The notes beneath the pieces were generated by a model. The model searched no databases. It worked only from the letters and a program-made list of their open reading frames with translations, and was not told the origin of the DNA. From CAYLLT01 sp964591605 (GTDB lineage: Bacteria; Planctomycetota; Phycisphaerae; UBA1845; PWPN01), in assembly GCA_964591605.1 (NCBI GenBank), contig CAZQEN010000265.1, positions 1 to 11,275 of the forward strand: a DNA stretch of 11,275 nt. The letters are read 5' to 3'. Below are positions 1 to 6,052 of the stretch, one piece after another. The position numbers were made by a program, and so were the translations under genes. Each line of letters starts with the position of its first letter. Position 1 is the stretch's first letter.

Positions 1-649
1 CGGTGGCCTGAATGCAGCCGATCAGGCCGGGCAGCACGCCCAGGACGCCGCCCTCGGCGCAGCTCGGCACCAGGCCGGGCGGCGGTGGATCTGGATAGAG
101 GCACCGGTAGCACGGGCCGGCCGGCTGGCCGTCGGGGCCGGGTCGCGGGTCGAACACCGTCGCCTGGCCCTCGAAGCGGAAGATGCTGCCGTACACGTTG
201 GGCTTTTTGAGCATCACGCAGGCATCGTTCGTGCAGTAGCGCGTGGGGAAGTTGTCGGTACCGTCGACGACGACATCGTAGTTCTTGATGATCCCCAGGG
301 CGGTCTCGGAATTGAAGCGCGTCTCGTGCACGTCAACCGTCAGATTCGGGTTGAGGTCGCGCAGGCGCTGGCTTGCCCGGCCGGTCTTCGACTTGCCCAC
401 GTCGCCCGTCGAATACAGGATCTGCCGGTGCAGATTCGAAACATCGACGCTGTCGAAATCCACCAGCCCGATCCGCCCGACCCCCGCGGCGGCCAGGTAC
501 ATCGACACCGGCGCCCCCAGCCCGCCCGTGCCGATCATGAGCACGCTGGCCGCCTTGAGCTTCTTCTGCCCCTCCAGCCCCACCTCGGGAAGGATGAGGT
601 GCCGGCTGTAACGCTGGATTTCCTCTTTCGACAAATCTGCCATAGGCAT
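1..649 (-). CDS. moeB: MoeB/ThiF/HesA-family sulfur-carrier adenylyltransferase (3' end outside window)
   Basis: E1-like enzyme that adenylates the C-terminal glycine of a ubiquitin-like sulfur carrier (MoaD or ThiS) in the cytoplasm, for molybdopterin or thiamin synthesis. The 216 visible residues show the family order: RYSRHLILPEVG (13-24), the ATP loop GTGGLG (40-45), acidic DFD (64-66), the arginine motif NLHRQILY (72-79), GKSKT (85-89), the DGTDN loop (129-133), the first zinc pair CYRC (180-183), and CAEGGVLGVLPG followed by CIQAT, where the window ends. The second zinc pair and any C-terminal rhodanese domain are out of view. ATG at 649 is chosen because GGGAG lies 5 nt upstream; an in-frame ATG at 643 is the alternative. 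Family membership is clear. The split between MoeB, ThiF and MoeZ cannot be settled from this half, so the symbol is provisional. Confidence 0.93.
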   Translation of the reverse strand, partial: MPMADLSKEEIQRYSRHLILPEVGLEGQKKLKAASVLMIGTGGLGAPVSMYLAAAGVGRIGLVDFDSVDVSNLHRQILYSTGDVGKSKTGRASQRLRDLNPNLTVDVHETRFNSETALGIIKNYDVVVDGTDNFPTRYCTNDACVMLKKPNVYGSIFRFEGQATVFDPRPGPDGQPAGPCYRCLYPDPPPPGLVPSCAEGGVLGVLPGLIGCIQAT

Positions 650-734
650 CGTCACTCCCTCGAGGTCCTACCGGATTGGAATCTGACGTACGAGTAGTCT
701 AGCGTGGAGGCCGCCGCGTGGCCAAAGCAGGTGG
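650..734. promoter_or_regulatory. Divergent promoter region with overlapping -10 elements
   Basis: This 85-bp region separates the adenylyltransferase (minus) from the lipoprotein gene (plus). TAGACT reads on the minus strand at 701-696, with a TTGGCC-like -35 about 18 bp upstream (725-720). The same bases read TAGTCT on the plus strand (695-700), so the 7-mer 695-701 (TAGTCTA) could act as a -10 in both directions. The plus-strand start at 735 or 738 is preceded by AGGTGG (729-734), which is unusually close. The assignment rests on consensus matching only. Confidence 0.4.
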
Positions 735-2144
735 ATGATGCCGACTTCGTCTCTCCAGCCTCACCCCAGGACCAGCCTGATCACGGCACTGATACTGACA
801 CTCAGCGGCTGCGACGTGAATCGCCGGCAGGGCCTGAACCGCGCAGCGGGAGAGATCGATGCTTCAGCCCCGGAAGCTGCCGCAATCGCTCTGCGCGAAG
901 TTTATAGGGCGCAGGTGGCGAATTACGATTTCGAACGTCTCATCACGATCTGGATCACGCCGGACTGGACGCACAAGCTTGGGAAGGTCTTTGTCGATGC
1001 CGAACGAGCAACCCTCTGGGTGCAGTACCGCCTGACGAGGCACGGATCTGGAGGCGATCCTGCCCATTTGCTGGCGATCGATCTGCGATCCGGAAAGCGG
1101 CTCAGGACGGTGCGTCTGCCCGGTCGCGCCGATCTTTCTGGTTCGATTCCATATGATGTCGGCGACATAGCTTTTGATTTCAGGCACCAGCGAGCCTACT
1201 GGGAGCAACATCTTGGCCATTCCAGCGCAATCCTCGCGCTGGATCTACAGCATGACAAAGCCAATTCCGTCTTGCGAGATCAACAGAGAGACAAGGACGG
1301 CAATCTGCCTGAGCATTCATATCACCCCAGTCTGCCGCACGCGGCGTTCGTGGATGACGATCGGGTGCTCCTGTTTCGCTCCCCTTTTCGCTGGTCAGAC
1401 GCTTCTCCCGAGTTGCCACACGAAGCGTGCCACATCGATCGCGCCACGGCAACGCTCATTCAAAAGGTCCGGCTCCCGGCGATCTCTGAATCGGCATTTC
1501 ATCGACTTGAGTACATCGGAGGCGTGGACGACCTGATCATGGTGTCCAATCGTGAGGAACTGTTCGTGCTCAAGACCGCGAGTGATCCGGCCACCATTGT
1601 CGCCCGTCGACCCCTGGGGGAATGGATCGACAACGCATGGGCGCTCGACGCAGCGAATCATCGGCTGGTGGTATCAGAGCGGAAGGGGCGCGGCCGCCGT
1701 GTATGCGTCTACCAGCTCCCGGAGCTAGAGCTCGCTCAAGAGTTGCCTCTTTCGGTGGATCGCTTTCTCGAAACACCGATGTTGGTACTGCCGGGTTCCA
1801 GCACGCTTGTCGCGCTGGATTCCTCGAAGATCAGGATTCGAGTCGCCAATGAAATCGATTTGGTCTTCTACGACCTTGATACGGGAGGCGAGCTCTTGCG
1901 CAGGCGGGCGGGGGGTTTGCCGGATTACAGCGGGCTTTGGTCCCTGGTGACCGATCCGGCCGGACGTTATGTTGGGGTCTCGGCTGCGGAATGGGTACAG
2001 GTTTTCGAGCTGCTGCCAGCGATTCCCGATAGACGAGAGAATCAGGCAGGGCCGGACCCTGACGGCCACACCCGGATCGGTCAGCCACAGTCCGCCCCGC
2101 TCACCGCTCGACACCAGCGGTCTTCCTGGCGTTATATTCCCTGA
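735..2144 (+). CDS. Predicted lipoprotein with beta-propeller-like sequence, unknown function
   Basis: The family is not recognised. The N-terminus is a lipoprotein signal: a hydrophobic stretch (about 15-23) ends in lipobox LSGC with Cys at residue 26, so export and lipid anchoring are likely. The mature part has repeated strand-turn patterns ending in phrases such as LLAIDLRSGKRLRTVRLPG, FYDLDTGGELLRRR and TDPAGRYVGVSAAEWVQVFELL, as in WD40/YVTN-type propellers. No catalytic motif is seen. ATG occurs at 735 and 738; 738 has better spacing from AGGTGG. GC content is visibly lower than in the other genes, hinting at a separate origin. Propeller-like sequence stops near residue 428. The last ~42 residues (from about 2019) are proline-, arginine- and glutamine-rich and lie opposite a MazF-type toxin relic, so the native C-terminus has probably been replaced by read-through. 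Confidence 0.75.
   Translation: MMPTSSLQPHPRTSLITALILTLSGCDVNRRQGLNRAAGEIDASAPEAAAIALREVYRAQVANYDFERLITIWITPDWTHKLGKVFVDAERATLWVQYRLTRHGSGGDPAHLLAIDLRSGKRLRTVRLPGRADLSGSIPYDVGDIAFDFRHQRAYWEQHLGHSSAILALDLQHDKANSVLRDQQRDKDGNLPEHSYHPSLPHAAFVDDDRVLLFRSPFRWSDASPELPHEACHIDRATATLIQKVRLPAISESAFHRLEYIGGVDDLIMVSNREELFVLKTASDPATIVARRPLGEWIDNAWALDAANHRLVVSERKGRGRRVCVYQLPELELAQELPLSVDRFLETPMLVLPGSSTLVALDSSKIRIRVANEIDLVFYDLDTGGELLRRRAGGLPDYSGLWSLVTDPAGRYVGVSAAEWVQVFELLPAIPDRRENQAGPDPDGHTRIGQPQSAPLTARHQRSSWRYIP
2034..2114 (-). pseudogene. MazF/PemK-type toxin remnant (N-terminal ~27 codons only)
   Basis: Reading minus from a GTG at 2114 gives a short peptide with RGGLWLTDPG followed by VRVRPCLILS. This matches the N-terminal signature of MazF/PemK endoribonuclease toxins (R-G-E-[IV]-W-x-[VA]-D-[LP]-G ... 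K-V-R-P-[CA]-L-[IV]-[LV]-S). Intact toxins run to roughly 110-120 residues. Here recognisable similarity ends near 2034, where the reading frame becomes antisense to the lipoprotein gene. The start overlaps the antitoxin stop by 14 bp, the usual arrangement of translationally coupled TA pairs. The fragment lacks most of the fold and cannot be active. Recognition is by motif recall; no alignment was run. Confidence 0.7.
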
Positions 2145-2293
2145 AGATATCGGCTGCCAGTTCACCGAAACTGGTGGCGGAGAGTTCATTGAGGCCGGCC
2201 GTGCCGGCGGAGGAACTCGGCCGCGACCTCCCGCTTGTCGTTGGAGGCAATAGCGTCTAACGCGGTCAATAGCTCGCGGGCGGATGCTCTCAT
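2101..2293 (-). pseudogene. Frameshifted antitoxin gene of the MazEF/PemK-type pair
   Basis: From ATG 2293 the frame encodes ELLTALDAIASNDKREVAAE then FLRR, typical of small antitoxins with a 'LPDxEKREVAAEILRR' segment. It stops at 2186 after 35 codons. Shifting by one base near 2195-2206 continues the family pattern as TAGLNEL, then ELAADIFREYNAR, to a TGA at 2101-2103. A single extra base in the run around CGCCGGCACGGCC (a probable C insertion changing RRT to RRH) explains the break. The joined product would be about 64 residues, normal for the family. The gene keeps a GGGAG ribosome site 7 nt before the ATG and a TATAAT box upstream. A sequencing error is possible, but the toxin is independently truncated, so genuine decay is more likely. 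Confidence 0.72.
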
Positions 2294-2300
2294 GTCACGT

Positions 2301-2349
2301 CTCCCAAGGGGCTGTCCCTCGTTCACTGCAAGTCCGCTCGTGGATTATA
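2301..2349 (-). promoter_or_regulatory. Promoter and ribosome site of the decayed toxin-antitoxin pair
   Basis: The minus strand carries a perfect TATAAT at 2349-2344, about 50 bp before the antitoxin ATG at 2293. A GGGAG Shine-Dalgarno sequence lies at 2305-2301. No good -35 is visible at the expected distance. If it still fires, it would transcribe the TA relic and then run antisense through the lipoprotein gene. Confidence 0.45.
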
Positions 2350-2407
2350 TCCGCGCATGCCGACTGCCGGGAATTCCTCCGCACCCGCGGTCGCCGGGGG
2401 GTAGTGG

Positions 2408-2445
2408 CCACTTTTCCGGGCGGCTATCACCACTTTGCCCGGAGG
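2408..2445 (+). repeat. Two imperfect 16-bp direct repeats, 22-bp period
   Basis: CCACTTTTCCGGGCGG (2408-2423) and CCACTTTGCCCGGAGG (2430-2445) match at 13 of 16 positions by eye. They lie just before and partly inside the left arm of the inverted-repeat cluster starting at 2437. The role is unknown; they could be part of the same repeat family. Confidence 0.4.
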
Positions 2446-2494
2446 GCATTCGAGCGTTGCCAGGGACGGCGATTCCTGTTCTCCCCTGTTTCCC

Positions 2495-2539
2495 CTCGCC
2501 TCCTCTCCTCCGCCCTTCGGGCGGAGGAGAGGAGGCGAG
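2495..2539. repeat. Perfect 21-bp stem, 3-nt loop hairpin
   Basis: Bases 2495-2515 pair perfectly with 2519-2539 around a TTC loop. The stem is nearly pure pyrimidine on the left and purine on the right (CTCCTCTCCTCCGCCC type). There is no following T-run, so it is not a standard intrinsic terminator in either direction, although it could still hinder transcription. It is the core of the nested repeat. Confidence 0.85.
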
Positions 2540-2561
2540 AGGTCTGTGTTGGGCTTCCTTT

Positions 2562-2582
2562 CCAGGGACTCAAAGTCCCTGG
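2562..2582. repeat. 9-bp stem, 3-nt loop hairpin
   Basis: CCAGGGACT (2562-2570), loop CAA, AGTCCCTGG (2574-2582): a perfect stem. Its right arm overlaps the right outer arm of the larger inverted repeat, so only one of the two structures can form at a time. Confidence 0.75.
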
Positions 2583-2662
2583 CAACCATCGTGCGCCCTG
2601 CCGGGCGAAGATCGGAGCTCCTCTTCACCCATATCCCGGAGGAATTGCCAGACCCTCGCCGG

Positions 2663-2707
2663 GTACATCGATACCGGCGCTCCCACTCCGCCGGCGCCGA
2701 TCATCAC
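2663..2707 (-). pseudogene. Fragment of a second ThiF/MoeB-like gene (nucleotide-binding loop only)
   Basis: The minus strand reads VMIGAGGVGAPVSMY, nearly the same as residues 37-51 (LMIGTGGLGAPVSMY) of the adenylyltransferase at 1-649. At DNA level 2663-2706 and 497-540 differ at about 7 of 44 positions by eye. Similarity fades right after the final Tyr codon. On the upstream side only a possible LPTEVG (compare LPEVG) is recognisable in a different frame. This is a relic of a duplicated or paralogous gene. No function is expected. Confidence 0.6.
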
Positions 2708-2783
2708 AACCCACCTCCGTGGGCAGCCCTCTTGGCCTCCATGGAGTCCGGTGATGCTGTCTGCCGCTCAACTCTTCGGGCGC

Positions 2784-2789
2784 TATACT
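2784..2789 (+). promoter_or_regulatory. -10 element for a leaderless start
   Basis: TATACT lies 6 bp before the ATG at 2796. A start site at the usual 6-7 bp downstream would fall on the ATG itself. No Shine-Dalgarno sequence precedes the ATG. Together these suggest a leaderless mRNA. No strong -35 is visible. Confidence 0.4.
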
Positions 2790-2795
2790 TGAGTC

Positions 2796-3152
2796 ATGGC
2801 ATCTAGGGGAGCGCAGCGAAAACGGAAACGGGCCAAGTCAGCCAAGACATCCGTTCGCCGGATGTCCAATGAGAAACTGCTGAAACTGGCTGCCAGGCAC
2901 CGCCCTCCGCAGAGCTGGTACGACGACCGGGCCGAACCGCCGTTCGTGACAAAAAGCCGCATGCCGTTAGAATACCTGTCGCCATGGCGCAGGAGAGGGT
3001 GCGCACGGGCGATCAGGAGAGTGTGTCATGTCTTCACGGGTTTCACGTCGGGATTTTCTGGCGGCGTCGAGCCGGACGGCGGCGGCGCTGAGCGTGGGGT
3101 CACTGTGGGCGCGGTCGGCGCTGGCCCAGGCGCGCCAGATCGGGGCGAATGA
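2796..3152 (+). CDS. Small basic protein of unknown function; 3' part overlaps the next gene
   Basis: The first ~50 codons look genuine: a Lys/Arg-rich N-terminus (about 4-22), then NEKLLKLAARHRPPQSWYDD and a short acidic/proline tail. This recalls small planctomycete proteins with an 'LA..H.PPQSWYDE' segment, though that is memory rather than a search. After residue ~52 the composition changes and the frame runs through the promoter and the first 125 bp of the oxidoreductase gene out of frame, ending only at 3152. The long tail is therefore doubtful. A TGA at 2947 lies one frame over exactly where such a protein should end, so a one-base change may have removed the original stop. The function is unknown. 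Confidence 0.42.
   Translation: MASRGAQRKRKRAKSAKTSVRRMSNEKLLKLAARHRPPQSWYDDRAEPPFVTKSRMPLEYLSPWRRRGCARAIRRVCHVFTGFTSGFSGGVEPDGGGAERGVTVGAVGAGPGAPDRGE
2946..2973 (+). promoter_or_regulatory. Promoter of the oxidoreductase gene
   Basis: -35-like GTGACA (2946-2951), 16-bp spacer, -10-like TAGAAT (2968-2973), about 55 bp before the ATG at 3028. The surrounding CCGTTAGAATACC recurs exactly at 7498-7510, upstream of another gene, which supports it as the host's promoter style. Confidence 0.55.
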
Positions 3153-4290
3153 TCGGGTCACCATCGGGCTGATCGGGGCGGGAGGGCGCGGGTGCGAGGA
3201 TGCCCGCAGCGCGTGCAGCGCCGACAACGTCGCGTGCGTGGCGGCGGCGGATGTCGCGACCTTCCGGTTCGATCAGGGACTGCCGGCCATCCGGAAGGCC
3301 ATGGAAGACAGGAACATCCAGGGCGTCCAGATCGAGACCTGCGGCGACTACCGCCGGGTCCTCGACCGCAAGGACATCGACGGCGTGATCATCGCCACGC
3401 CTGACCACTGGCACAGCCGGATCTTCATCGACGCGATGGAGGCGGGCAAGCACGTCTATCAGGAAAAGCCGATGAGCAAGAGCATCGAAGACGGCTATGC
3501 CATGCTCGCGGCGGCCCGCAAACACCCCGACCTCAGGGTGCAGATCGGCACGCAGCGCCGCAGCGGCAGGATATATCTGCAGGCCAAAGAGCTCATCGAC
3601 CAGGGCAAAATCGGCGAGATCAAGTTCGTGCGCTGCTACGATTGCCGCAACTGGGTGCTCCACGGCGACCCGTTCGAACCCAAAGGGCCCGTCGACGAAA
3701 AGGCGATCGACTGGGACACGTTCCAGGTTCCCTGCCGCAGCAAGCGGCCGTTCGACGCGTACCGCTACTTCGCCTGGCGCTGGTTCTGGGATTACGCGAA
3801 CGGGCTGGTGACCGACGTCGGGGTACACGTGCTCGACGTGGTGCACTGGATGACGGGCAGCGACACGCCCAGGTCGGTCGTGTGCAACGGCGGGGTCTAC
3901 GCCCTCAAGAAGTGGGAGACGCCCGACGTGGTCAATGCGGTGTGGGACTACGGCACGCACAGCGTGGCGTTCACGTCCAACTTCGCCAACGGCCACCAGG
4001 GCGACGGGCTCACGCTTTACGGCACCAAGGGCACGGTGGAGGTCAAGGGCCACAGCATCAAGGTGTGGGAGGGCGACCCCGGCAAGGCCATCGCGGGCTT
4101 CCCCGACGACGGCGGGCACGCGCGGCACCAGGCCAACTGGATCGAGTGCATCCGCAGCGGTAAACCGACCAACGCGCCGGTCGAGCTGGGCGTCTCGTCG
4201 CTGCTGCCGCTGCACCTGGCCAACCTGGCGTACCGCGAGGGCAAGAAAGTCACGTGGGATCCCGACGCCAGGAAAGCCGTTGCGGTATGA
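3028..4290 (+). CDS. Tat-exported Gfo/Idh/MocA-family oxidoreductase
   Basis: Predicted NAD(P)-dependent sugar or polyol dehydrogenase acting outside the cytoplasm or released there after folding with cofactor. The N-terminus is a twin-arginine signal, SRRDFL at 6-11, followed by an Ala/Ser-rich hydrophobic stretch to a likely ALA cleavage site near residue 33. The Rossmann fold starts with GLIGAGGRG (47-55). The family motif EKP is at 146-148 after GKHVYQ. WFWDYANG and TDVGVHVLDVVHWM (262 onward, His 267) supply the C-terminal alpha/beta domain. The length of 420 residues is normal. ATG 3028 is fixed by AGGAGA (3015-3020) 7 nt upstream. The phosphodiesterase lipoprotein follows after 25 bp in the same direction, suggesting co-transcription. 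Substrate cannot be told; planctomycetes carry many such paralogues. Confidence 0.93.
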   Translation: MSSRVSRRDFLAASSRTAAALSVGSLWARSALAQARQIGANDRVTIGLIGAGGRGCEDARSACSADNVACVAAADVATFRFDQGLPAIRKAMEDRNIQGVQIETCGDYRRVLDRKDIDGVIIATPDHWHSRIFIDAMEAGKHVYQEKPMSKSIEDGYAMLAAARKHPDLRVQIGTQRRSGRIYLQAKELIDQGKIGEIKFVRCYDCRNWVLHGDPFEPKGPVDEKAIDWDTFQVPCRSKRPFDAYRYFAWRWFWDYANGLVTDVGVHVLDVVHWMTGSDTPRSVVCNGGVYALKKWETPDVVNAVWDYGTHSVAFTSNFANGHQGDGLTLYGTKGTVEVKGHSIKVWEGDPGKAIAGFPDDGGHARHQANWIECIRSGKPTNAPVELGVSSLLPLHLANLAYREGKKVTWDPDARKAVAV

Positions 4291-4315
4291 TCACGGGCCG
4301 TTGAGCAGGATCGTT

Positions 4316-6013
4316 ATGCGTATGGATTCTCGAGCCCACGGCGCGCGGACCGTGGGCTTTTTGATCGCCACCGCCGGTTCGCTGCTGCTGACCGGCGCCT
4401 GCGCGCCGCCGGCCAGCATGGAGCTGCGCCTCGATGGAGAGGTCCAGCGCCCGGCCCGGTCGGTGGTCATCTTCCTGGTCGACGGCATGGATCTCCCGCG
4501 CCTCGAGGCGATGATGGCGGCCGGGCAGTTGCCCAACATCCGCCGGCGCTTCGTGGAACGGGGCGTCCGCGTGCGCGGCGCGGTGACCAGCTTCCCCTCG
4601 ACCACCTACGCCAACTGCACCTCGGTCATCACCGGCGTCTATCCGGGCCATCACGGGATCGTGGGCAATACCTGGTTCGACCGCAGCACCCTGCAGGTGC
4701 GCGACTACATGACCCTGGACACCTACCGAACCTCGAACGAGCACTTCACCGCGCCGACCATGTTCGAGATGCTTCCGGACCACCTCACGCTCAGCATCCA
4801 GGCTCACACGCGCCGCGGCGTTTCCGAGCGGATCGACAACCGGGCGACTTTCGCCTGGTCGTGGTTCATCGGCAAATACGGCTACGCGGACAAGTACGTC
4901 GCCCTGCGTTTCGAAGAGGTGGAAGACATCGCGGAACGGGTGGGGCGATGGCCCACCATCATCCTCACCTATTACCCGGGCGTCGACGAGATCGGGCACC
5001 GCTTCGGGTCGGATTCACCCCAGTACGGCAAGGCGCTGCACAACATCGACGACGTGGTCGGCATGGTCACCGACGAGCTCGAAGACGAGCACATGGAGCA
5101 GCGGACCATTTACGTCCTCGTGGCCGACCACAGCCACGTGCCGATCCACGAGCAGCGGCGGATCGATATGGCCGAATGGATCACTTTGAACCGCGGGTCG
5201 CGCGTCCGCTCGAAGGTGTTTCGCCGGGCGCGATTCGCATCCCGTGCAGCCAAGCTGGCCGAATATGACGTCCTCGGCGGCTTCGATGCGGATCGCACCG
5301 TGATGTTTCATCTGGCCGGTCCCGAGGGGTGGTCGTCCGTCCCCTCTTCTCAGCAGGTGGAGGAGTTCATCACCCGCGAGCCGGCGATCACCGAAGTCCC
5401 TGCGGTGGGGTTCGCCCTCATGCGGATCGACGCTGACCGGGTCCAGGTGCTGTCGCGCGGCGGCCGGGCGATGGTCGAGCGAAAGCCGCAGGGCGGCGCG
5501 GCGCAGTATCGCCTGGTCAACGTCGAGGGTGATCCGCTGGGCTGCCTGACGGAGCCCGGACTGGCCTCCTTCGTGCGGGCGGGCTGGCATGGTTCGCGCG
5601 AGTGGCTCGAGGCCACCATCGACAGCCCTTATCCCGATTTCGTCGTGCAGGCGGTGAATCTGTTCGACTCGCCCCACACCGGCGACGTGGTACTGTTTGC
5701 CGACGAGGACTGGAGTTTCGCGGACGAGCACGGCGGCCACGGCTCGTGCTCGCGGCACGACATGCTCATCCCGCTGTTTTTCGCCGGCGCCGACCTGCCG
5801 CGCGGCGCGGAAATCGGCCCGGCCCGCATCGTCGATGTTCCCTGCACGGTGCTCGGCCTGCTGGGCGAAGGCCGGCGGCTGGCCCACTACCGCCTGGATG
5901 GAATCGATCTGAGCCGGCAGCTTCGCACGGCCAGGCCGGCGAAGAGCACCCGGCGCCCCGCCTCCGGTCCGGCCCAGGCGCTCTCGTCGGCCGCCCGGCG
6001 GTTCATGCCCTGA
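4316..6013 (+). CDS. Type I phosphodiesterase/nucleotide pyrophosphatase-family lipoprotein
   Basis: Alkaline-phosphatase-superfamily enzyme likely hydrolysing phosphodiester or pyrophosphate bonds at the cell envelope. A hydrophobic signal (13-25) ends in LLLTGAC with Cys at 29; Thr at -3 is an atypical lipobox. The bimetal site looks complete: Asp56 in FLVDGMD, nucleophile Thr97 in FPSTTYAN, followed by TGVYPGHHGI, Asp224 and His228 in GVDEIGHRFG, Asp271-His272 in VADHSH, and His472/His475 in DEHGGHGS. About 170 residues between the DH and the final His motif hold a lineage-specific insert. The ATG at 4316 has AGGA 5 nt upstream; ATG 4322 is possible. The same frame is open for 127 codons further upstream, but that part is antisense-free shadow of the oxidoreductase gene and is excluded. 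Substrate is unknown. Confidence 0.9.
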   Translation: MRMDSRAHGARTVGFLIATAGSLLLTGACAPPASMELRLDGEVQRPARSVVIFLVDGMDLPRLEAMMAAGQLPNIRRRFVERGVRVRGAVTSFPSTTYANCTSVITGVYPGHHGIVGNTWFDRSTLQVRDYMTLDTYRTSNEHFTAPTMFEMLPDHLTLSIQAHTRRGVSERIDNRATFAWSWFIGKYGYADKYVALRFEEVEDIAERVGRWPTIILTYYPGVDEIGHRFGSDSPQYGKALHNIDDVVGMVTDELEDEHMEQRTIYVLVADHSHVPIHEQRRIDMAEWITLNRGSRVRSKVFRRARFASRAAKLAEYDVLGGFDADRTVMFHLAGPEGWSSVPSSQQVEEFITREPAITEVPAVGFALMRIDADRVQVLSRGGRAMVERKPQGGAAQYRLVNVEGDPLGCLTEPGLASFVRAGWHGSREWLEATIDSPYPDFVVQAVNLFDSPHTGDVVLFADEDWSFADEHGGHGSCSRHDMLIPLFFAGADLPRGAEIGPARIVDVPCTVLGLLGEGRRLAHYRLDGIDLSRQLRTARPAKSTRRPASGPAQALSSAARRFMP

Positions 6014-6017
6014 CGAA

Positions 6018-6034
6018 GCCGCCGGCAGGGCGGC
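6018..6034. terminator. Small hairpin between convergent genes
   Basis: GCCGCC (6018-6023), 5-nt loop, GGCGGC (6029-6034) lies in the 39-bp gap between two convergent stop codons. It has no T-run on either side, so it is at best a weak bidirectional terminator. Confidence 0.3.
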
Positions 6035-6052
6035 CGATCGCACGGTGGGGGT

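Larger units (their letters stand above)
2437..2606. repeat. Nested inverted-repeat element, possible MITE-like or REP-like unit
   Basis: The outer arms are GCCCGGAGGGC (2437-2447) plus GTTGCCAGGGAC (2456-2467). On the right, GTCCCTGGCAAC (2575-2586) plus GCCCTGCCGGGC (2595-2606) is their reverse complement, with one extra base in the outermost block. The 12-bp inner blocks are perfect. Between them lie a 21-bp perfect hairpin (2495-2539) and a 9-bp hairpin (2562-2582) that shares bases with the right arm, so the two folds compete. No convincing coding sequence and no clear target-site duplication are seen. The design fits a non-autonomous repeat or REP cluster. Confidence 0.6.

Noticed and set aside
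285..697. Plus-strand frames opposite the adenylyltransferase
   Set aside because: Shadows of a strongly conserved minus-strand gene.
2495..2539. Intrinsic terminator
   Set aside because: Strong stem but no T-run on either side, and no intact gene ends just upstream on either strand.
2437..2606. CRISPR array or attachment site
   Set aside because: Repeats are inverted and nested, with no regular spacers and no integrase nearby.
2235..2806. Overlapping plus-strand frames of 120-185 codons
   Set aside because: They cross the antitoxin relic, both hairpins and the ThiF fragment; composition is non-coding and none has a convincing start.
3100..4215. Long open frame (371 codons) on the minus strand
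   Set aside because: Antisense to the Gfo/Idh/MocA gene; His/Asp/Val/Ala-rich composition typical of a GC-rich shadow frame, no motif, no ribosome site.
3935..4315. Upstream extension of the phosphodiesterase frame
   Set aside because: Arg/Thr/Ser-rich shadow of the oxidoreductase; the signal peptide and ribosome site fix the start at 4316.
5015..6043. 342-codon minus-strand frame opposite the phosphodiesterase
   Set aside because: Shadow frame; the plus strand carries all metal-site motifs of a known family.
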